Source: a bacterium D16-51
Lineage (GTDB): Bacteria; Bacillota; Clostridia; Lachnospirales; Lachnospiraceae
Assembly (NCBI GenBank): GCA_003612285.1
Contig: RAYE01000001.1
Location: 186,001 to 250,000, forward strand
Reading direction: 5' to 3'
Length of the DNA stretch: 64,000 nucleotides
The notes below the pieces were generated by a model. That model saw only the letters and a program-made list of their open reading frames with translations. It ran no database searches and had not been told where the DNA came from. This document shows positions 59,688 through 64,000 of this stretch, piece after piece. The position numbers were made by a program, and so were the translations under genes. Within the stretch, counting starts at the first letter, position 1; each line of letters begins with the position of its first letter.

Positions 59688-60875
59688 ATGGGAAATGATG
59701 ATGTATTGTTGGTTGCGGGGGACTATCCGCATGCTTTGATGCAGCATATGAATACTTTAGTAAAAGAAAAGGGCCGTTCCATTTTATGGGACGGTTCTTT
59801 CGTGCAGTTATTTGAGGATACGTTCCAGGATTTTACTGATGAGAGGTTTATTCTGGAAACGGCATACGGGCTGGGGATACCGAAGCGGTTCCAGGAAGCG
59901 GACAAGCAGGCTGTATGGTCGAAAAGGGTCTGCATTACCCAGTCCCTCTTTCTTTTGGTGCAGTGCATGAAGGAATACGAAGCAGTTATGCTTGTTGAAA
60001 GTTTTATGTTTCTGCTGGGGTGGGATTTTGAGGTTTCTGTCCAGAGGAAATGGGAAGTCAGGGAAGAGGATAAAGCGAATTTCCACCAGCCGCATGAGAG
60101 AAAGGCAATGGGGCAGGCAGATCTGGAACGGATGGCAAGGGAAGAGGTTGAGAGAAAGAAAGTAGAAGAGGGCGGCAGGCGAAAAGTGCAAAACGCGGAG
60201 GGAGCTGTCCCTGTCTCTGATGGAAAGCAGCCGGGTTCGGGAGGCAGCCAGACTGGGATGGATGAAAATGACAGGGATGGTTCTGGGCAGACTGTAAAGG
60301 CAGTTTCAGAAAGGAAGAGGAAAAGGAGGGCATCTGATCGTACATCAGGGGGTGGAGGGAAGAGTGCGGATGAACCCAGGCCTCCTGCTATGGGCAGCAC
60401 AGATGGAAACCCACTGCAGGAAATGATGGAAAGGGAGGTTATGTTTGCAGCACAGATGAACCTTAGTATGCGCAGGGAGGTGAAGCGGGCAAAGAAAGGG
60501 AACGCAGACTCCCAGCAGGCGCTTGGCAGCTTTTATTCGGAAGAGGGGACAAAGCATCTGGATTATAAAGAGGCTGTGTACTGGTACAAGCTTTCTGCAG
60601 ACCAGGGGAATTATAAATCACAGTTAGAGCTTGGACGTATTTTTGACAGTGGGAAAATACAGGAGGAGGGCAGTAAAGCAATGGGGATTTACTGGTACCG
60701 TAAGCTTGCACAGGAAGGTTTCCCGACAGCGCAATGTATTCTTGGCGCAAAGTATCTTTGGGGAGACGGTGTTGAAGAGAATAAGAGGGAGGCGGTCCAT
60801 TGGTTTAGGAAGGCGGCTGCGCAGGGGCATGAAGAGGCACAGGGATATTTATCGGGCCTGCTTAATACAGAGTAA
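59688..60875 (+). CDS. Sel1-repeat protein with disordered linker
   Basis: A 395-residue protein. ATAGGAGAG supports ATG 59688. The first 150 residues are an unrecognised helical domain (TLVKEKGRSILWDGSFVQLF). Residues about 150-250 are low-complexity, charged and glycine-rich, probably disordered. From about 275 come Sel1-like repeats: ADSQQALGSFYSEE, DYKEAVYWYKLSADQGN, AMGIYWYRKLAQEGF, REAVHWFRKAAAQGH, solenoid units that bind proteins. It follows flagellin 2 by 45 bases and may be transcribed with it. A chaperone or assembly role is possible but unproven. Confidence 0.85.
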   Translation: MGNDDVLLVAGDYPHALMQHMNTLVKEKGRSILWDGSFVQLFEDTFQDFTDERFILETAYGLGIPKRFQEADKQAVWSKRVCITQSLFLLVQCMKEYEAVMLVESFMFLLGWDFEVSVQRKWEVREEDKANFHQPHERKAMGQADLERMAREEVERKKVEEGGRRKVQNAEGAVPVSDGKQPGSGGSQTGMDENDRDGSGQTVKAVSERKRKRRASDRTSGGGGKSADEPRPPAMGSTDGNPLQEMMEREVMFAAQMNLSMRREVKRAKKGNADSQQALGSFYSEEGTKHLDYKEAVYWYKLSADQGNYKSQLELGRIFDSGKIQEEGSKAMGIYWYRKLAQEGFPTAQCILGAKYLWGDGVEENKREAVHWFRKAAAQGHEEAQGYLSGLLNTE

Positions 60876-60929
60876 CATGGTAAGCTGGCTTGAGTTTGTT
60901 TTTATCAGGATTAAGAAAGGTAACAGTTT

Positions 60930-61712
60930 ATGGAACAGAGAAAAGTTTTGGAAGTATTAAAAAAGCTGGCGGTAGATGCTGGCAGGATTATTATGGAAGT
61001 TTATGAAACAGATTTTGAAGTAGATTACAAAGAGGATGAGTCTCCTCTGACGATGGCTGACAGGAGGGCAAATGACTGTATTGTAAAAGGGCTGGCAGAG
61101 CATTTTCCGGAGTGTGCGGTTCTTTCTGAGGAGATGAAGGATGATAAAGCAAGGATGCAGCAGGAGTATTGTTTCATCGTAGACCCTTTGGATGGGACGA
61201 AGGAATTTGTAAAGCGGAATGGACAGTTTACAGTAAACATTGCTTTGGTGTACCAGCAGAATCCTATTGTGGGCGTAGTCTATGTGCCTGTTACAAAGGA
61301 TTTATATTTTGCTTCTGCAGAGGAGGGCTCTTTTAAGCAGGACGGCGGATCAGGGGAGGTAAGGAAGCTGCAGGTTTCGGAAAAAGAAGAGAATTTGGTT
61401 TGGGTTGGGAGCAAATCCCATTCTTCGGAAAAGGAGGAAAACTTAATTCAGAAGCACAAGGGACAGATTGCAGAAGTGGTTTCTGCGGGGAGTTCTTTAA
61501 AAGGCTGTCTGGTTGCAGAAGGGAAGGCGGATGTTTACTACCGTTTTGGGCCGACCTGTGAATGGGATACGGCGGCAATGCATTGTGTTGCACAGCAGGC
61601 AGGGGCGGTTATCGGGCAGATGGATCATAGCAGGCTGGTTTATAACCGTGAGAATACTTTGAACGAAAAAGGGTTTTATATTGTAAACAGAAAAGAGAAT
61701 ATCTGGGTATAG
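60930..61712 (+). CDS. cysQ: 3'(2'),5'-bisphosphate nucleotidase
   Basis: A 260-residue inositol-monophosphatase-fold enzyme. DESPLTMADRRAND, CAVLSEEMKDD, FIVDPLDGTKEFVKRNGQFTVNIAL and CEWDTAAMHCVAQQAGA are the metal and phosphate sites of CysQ. It removes the 3'-phosphate from PAP-type nucleotides, relieving inhibition of sulfotransferases. No sulfate assimilation genes are in the window, but the MeOPN pathway would release a 3'-phosphorylated cytidine nucleotide after each transfer; recycling it is an attractive role here. Length and motifs are normal. Confidence 0.92.
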   Translation: MEQRKVLEVLKKLAVDAGRIIMEVYETDFEVDYKEDESPLTMADRRANDCIVKGLAEHFPECAVLSEEMKDDKARMQQEYCFIVDPLDGTKEFVKRNGQFTVNIALVYQQNPIVGVVYVPVTKDLYFASAEEGSFKQDGGSGEVRKLQVSEKEENLVWVGSKSHSSEKEENLIQKHKGQIAEVVSAGSSLKGCLVAEGKADVYYRFGPTCEWDTAAMHCVAQQAGAVIGQMDHSRLVYNRENTLNEKGFYIVNRKENIWV

Positions 61713-61822
61713 GCTGTGTGGGACAGTTTGCAGCCAATTTCAGGTAAAAAAAGGTAGTGAAATCTGATGGGAAATGTGGTAGAATATTTTTGGATTTCAG
61801 TCTGGATTGCTAAAGGAGGGAA

Positions 61823-61882
61823 ATGGTGGGCCTGGCGCGGAATGGCCGTACACATGAGGCAAAGGGGACGCTGCTTTTTTGA
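61823..61882 (+). CDS. Possible 19-residue leader peptide
   Basis: ATG 61823 follows AAAGGAGGG and opens a 19-codon frame ending at TGA 61880-61882 (MVGLARNGRTHEAKGTLLF). A hairpin and a terminator follow within 90 bases, then the GntR gene. This is the arrangement of ribosome-mediated attenuators. The spacing from AGGAGG to ATG is short, and no homologue is known to me. Confidence 0.45.
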   Translation: MVGLARNGRTHEAKGTLLF

Positions 61883-61892
61883 CTGATGCAGG

Positions 61893-61913
61893 AAAGGCTG
61901 GTATCCAGCCTTT
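61893..61913 (+). promoter_or_regulatory. Perfect hairpin after the leader ORF
   Basis: AAAGGCTGG (61893-61901) and CCAGCCTTT (61905-61913) pair perfectly around a TAT loop. It lies between the leader ORF stop and the terminator and could be an anti-terminator or pause structure. Confidence 0.5.
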
Positions 61914-61941
61914 GGTCCGTACGCCAAAGAAAGATAGTAAG

Positions 61942-61969
61942 GGTGCGAAGCTAAGCTTTGCACCTTTTT
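61942..61969 (+). terminator. Intrinsic terminator upstream of the GntR gene
   Basis: GGTGCGAAGC (61942-61951), a TAA loop and GCTTTGCACC (61955-61964) form a stem with one G-U pair, followed by TTTTT. It can end transcription from cysQ or act as an attenuator for the GntR gene 55 bases downstream. Confidence 0.8.
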
Positions 61970-62024
61970 AGTGGCATGGCAAAGGGCGGCAGATTAGTTT
62001 AAGGAGAAAAGGAAGGGATAAAAT

Positions 62025-62723
62025 ATGGATCACTATGCCGGGGGAAAAGAGGAAATTGACAGATATTCCCTGCGCGGCAGGGTTTTTAATAAAATCAGGG
62101 AAGATATTTTGGCAGGGAATTACAGGGAGAAAGATGAACTGAAAGAAGCGGCAATCAGCAAGGAACTTGGTGTTTCCCGGACACCTGTCAGGGAGGCGCT
62201 CCGCCAGCTTGAACTGGAGGGGCTTGTTAGCATTGTTCCAAACAGGGGGGCGTATGTTAATGGGATTACTTCTAAAGATATTTATGATATTTATGTGATT
62301 CGTTCGTATCTGGAGGGGCTTTGTGCAAAATGGGCATGTGAGCACATTACAAAAGAACAGATTGAAGATTTGGAAGAGATTATTTATCTGAGTGAATTCC
62401 ATATCCAGAAGGAACATTGGGAGCAGATTTATGAGCTGGATAACCGTTTTCATCTTAATCTGTACAAGGCATGTGGCAGCAAGATTTTGGAGCATATTCT
62501 TTCGGATTACCATCATTATGTAGAGCGCGTACGTAAAAATACATTGTCTTCCCAGGAAAGGGCGCGTACTGCCAGTGCAGAGCATAAGGCTATCCTGGAT
62601 GCTGTTATAAATAAAGATGAAGAATTAGCAGAACGGCTTGCAAATGAGCATATTTTCCAGACAATTGCCAATATCAGGCATCTGGGGCTGGACAAGCTGA
62701 TGGAGAAACAGGAGGAATCATAG
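62025..62723 (+). CDS. GntR-family (FadR/FCD) transcription regulator
   Basis: A 232-residue regulator. The N-terminal winged helix (RGRVFNKIREDILAGNYREKDELKEAAISKELGVSRTPVREALRQLELEGLVSIVPNRGAYVNG pattern in short, residues about 14-76) is typical GntR; the C-terminal FCD all-helical domain binds a small acid ligand with metal-binding His/Asp residues (FHLNLYKACGS, EHKAILDAV). It may control the neighbouring gtrA gene, which starts one base after its stop, or a sugar-acid pathway. GAAGGGAT precedes ATG 62025, with a possible attenuator before it. Confidence 0.9.
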   Translation: MDHYAGGKEEIDRYSLRGRVFNKIREDILAGNYREKDELKEAAISKELGVSRTPVREALRQLELEGLVSIVPNRGAYVNGITSKDIYDIYVIRSYLEGLCAKWACEHITKEQIEDLEEIIYLSEFHIQKEHWEQIYELDNRFHLNLYKACGSKILEHILSDYHHYVERVRKNTLSSQERARTASAEHKAILDAVINKDEELAERLANEHIFQTIANIRHLGLDKLMEKQEES

Positions 62724-63149
62724 ATGGTAGCTGCATGGCAAAAATTATGGAAGCTGTTTTTAAAATATAAAGAGGTACTTTTGTATCTGATTTTTGGAGG
62801 CCTGACCACTCTTGTCAATTTTGTTGTTTATGCAGTTTGTGCCAGGGTCTTTTGCCTTGATACGCTGCAGGCAAATGCTTCCGCGCTGATTATCAGTATT
62901 TTATTTGCTTATATTACAAATAAAATATTTGTCTTTGAAAGCAAGACAGATACCGTGAAAGAAATATTCCGGGAATTTTTTTCTTTTCTTGCCTGCCGCC
63001 TGGGAACTGGGGCGCTGGATATGGCGTTTATGTATGTGTCCGTTGATATTCTGGGATTTTATGATATTTTGATGAAAATATTATCTAACGTGATTGTGAT
63101 TATACTGAATTACATTTTTAGTAAGTTAGTTATATTTACAAAAAAATAG
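62724..63149 (+). CDS. gtrA: GtrA-like membrane protein
   Basis: A 141-residue protein with four predicted membrane helices: VLLYLIFGGLTTLVNFVVYAV, ALIISILFAYITNKIFVF, the segment around LACRLGTGALDMAFMYVSV, and KILSNVIVIILNYIFSKLVIF. The FGGLTTLVNF and NYIFSKLVIF blocks are hallmarks of GtrA, a family linked to flipping or moving prenyl-linked sugars in wall and O-antigen glycosylation. It directly follows the GntR gene. A role in membrane steps of glycan assembly is plausible. Confidence 0.9.
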   Translation: MVAAWQKLWKLFLKYKEVLLYLIFGGLTTLVNFVVYAVCARVFCLDTLQANASALIISILFAYITNKIFVFESKTDTVKEIFREFFSFLACRLGTGALDMAFMYVSVDILGFYDILMKILSNVIVIILNYIFSKLVIFTKK

Positions 63150-63325
63150 GTGTTAGCAGGATTTCTTTTTTCTTGCAAATAGGCGTATCTTATAGTAAAA
63201 TTAAATGTAATGGCATATTACTATTCGCAGCTGGGTAAAAGTTTTTTATAGCTGTGGGATAGGGTAAGGGAAGGACAGGCGGATAATGGGCTGTTGGCTG
63301 AGATTTTACCAGAATGGAGGAGAGT

Positions 63326-64000
63326 ATGGATACAAACATTTTATTGGAAAGTGGAACAAATGAATTAGAGATTTTAGAATTTGTAGTAAGTGGGAATTAT
63401 TATGGAATCAATGTGGCAAAGATCCGGGAAATCGTGATATATAATGAATTAACGCCGATTCCAAATGCACATCCATTTGTAGAAGGGGCCTTTAGTACCA
63501 GGGGGGAGACGATTTCTATTGTAAATCTTGCGAGGTGCCTTGGGATGGAAGAGAGTACCAATCCAAGGACCGATATGTTTTTAATTACGAATTTTAATGA
63601 ATGTAATACTGGATTCCATGTGCATGGGGTTGTTGGAATCCACAGGGTAAACTGGTCGGCGATTATCAAGCCGGATAGCATGGTAAACAGTGCAAGCTCA
63701 AGCGTGGCGACCGGTATTGTAAATTTTGATGGAAAACTTGTGATTTTGCTTGATTTTGAAAAAATTGTAGCTGATATTTCACCAGAGATTGGTATTAAGC
63801 TGTCTGATGTGGATAAGCTTGGCAAAAGGAAACAGTGTACTGCGCCGATTATCTATGCGGAGGATTCCCAGCTGCTTAGTAAGATGATTTTTGATGGATT
63901 AACAAAGGCTGGGTATATTAACCTGATACCGACAAATAATGGCCTGGAATTATGGGAAATTCTGCAAAGATATAAGGAAGAAGGCAATGTACTGGATAAG
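63326..64000 (+). CDS. cheV: CheV (CheW-receiver) chemotaxis protein, 3' end missing
   Basis: The frame is open to the right edge; 225 residues are visible. AATGGAGG ends six bases before ATG 63326. Residues about 12-155 are a CheW domain (EILEFVVSGNYYGINVAKIREI, TPIPNAHPFVEGAFSTRGETISIVNLARCLG, VNFDGKLVILLDFEKIV). From about 172 a receiver domain begins (APIIYAEDSQLLSKMIFDGL); the phospho-acceptor Asp lies beyond the window. CheV couples receptors to CheA and can be phosphorylated for adaptation. It confirms a chemotactic, flagellated host. Confidence 0.92.
   Translation, partial: MDTNILLESGTNELEILEFVVSGNYYGINVAKIREIVIYNELTPIPNAHPFVEGAFSTRGETISIVNLARCLGMEESTNPRTDMFLITNFNECNTGFHVHGVVGIHRVNWSAIIKPDSMVNSASSSVATGIVNFDGKLVILLDFEKIVADISPEIGIKLSDVDKLGKRKQCTAPIIYAEDSQLLSKMIFDGLTKAGYINLIPTNNGLELWEILQRYKEEGNVLDK

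Larger units (their letters stand above)
61713..62024. other. Structured leader region before the GntR gene
   Basis: About 310 bases without a long gene. It contains a 19-codon ORF with an excellent ribosome binding site (61823-61882), a perfect 9-bp hairpin (61893-61913) and an intrinsic terminator (61942-61969), all before the GntR start at 62025. A longer-range pairing of TGGCG/CGCCA near 61833 and 61921 may enclose the ORF 3' part and hairpin. Confidence 0.6.

Noticed and set aside
61823-61940. Cyclic-di-GMP or other known riboswitch before the GntR gene
   Set aside because: Some G-rich words look similar, but the conserved core sequences of known classes could not be found.

Overview
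The window comes from a motile, low-to-moderate GC Gram-positive anaerobe, most likely a member of the Clostridia close to Lachnospiraceae. The support is strong AGGAGG-type ribosome binding sites, two flagellin genes, a CheV gene, a GtrA/GntR pair and sigma-28-like promoters. Nearly all genes between the two flagellin genes (3.3 kb and 58 kb) are for building, activating and transferring unusual sugars and phosphorus groups. I read the window as a flagellin glycosylation island of more than 50 kb. That the target is flagellin is inferred from position only.

Layout. 0-3.2 kb: end of a HAD phosphatase, a MITE-like inverted-repeat element, a Uma2 nuclease, a heptad-repeat coiled-coil protein and a NeuB-SAF-cupin synthase. 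3.3-4.6 kb: flagellin 1. 4.6-5.4 kb: non-coding stretch with a sigma-28-like promoter and a possible 366-bp mobile element. 5.4-9.8 kb: glycerol-phosphate genes (TagB/F-like, TagD), a Rossmann/phosphatase-fold fusion and a phosphoesterase. 9.9-19.6 kb: phosphonate module (SDR, nucleotidyltransferase-like protein, Rossmann protein, phosphonopyruvate decarboxylase, cytidylyltransferase-PEP mutase fusion, LicD, GT2, and a winged-helix/nucleotidyltransferase/SHMT-like fusion). 19.6-35.8 kb: glycosyltransferases, WecB, WbsX-type protein, acetyltransferase, FAD oxidoreductase, an orphan E1 alpha/beta pair, SDR, FkbM methyltransferase, aldo/keto reductase and radical SAM enzyme. 35.8-38 kb: NodU-type carbamoyltransferase. 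38-46 kb: SGNH protein and a CDP-3,6-dideoxyhexose/yersiniose-type module (RfbH, YerE-like, RfbF, radical SAM, RfbG). 46-54.7 kb: glycerophosphotransferase-like protein, a kinase relic, a sulfotransferase-fold protein, then five genes matching the O-methyl phosphoramidate (MeOPN) pathway of Campylobacter capsule. 55.3-57.7 kb, minus strand: CgeB/DUF3880-type and GT2-type glycosyltransferases around a helical protein. 58-60.9 kb: flagellin 2 and a Sel1-repeat protein. 60.9-64 kb: CysQ, a short leader ORF with terminator, GntR, GtrA and CheV (cut by the window end).

How it may work together. Three phosphorus chemistries (glycerol phosphate, phosphonate, phosphoramidate) and a branched CDP-sugar pathway each have activating enzymes and at least one candidate transferase. 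A Rossmann-like module recurs in at least twelve proteins, alone behind a membrane anchor or fused to catalytic domains, which suggests a shared ligand or scaffold. The most notable points are the near-complete MeOPN pathway beside a sulfotransferase-fold protein and a CysQ homologue, the SHMT-like fusion in the phosphonate module, and the yersiniose-type pathway in a Gram-positive. Base composition is mosaic: about 24-49 kb is clearly richer in A+T than about 5-23 kb and 50-54.7 kb, as expected if cassettes were exchanged.
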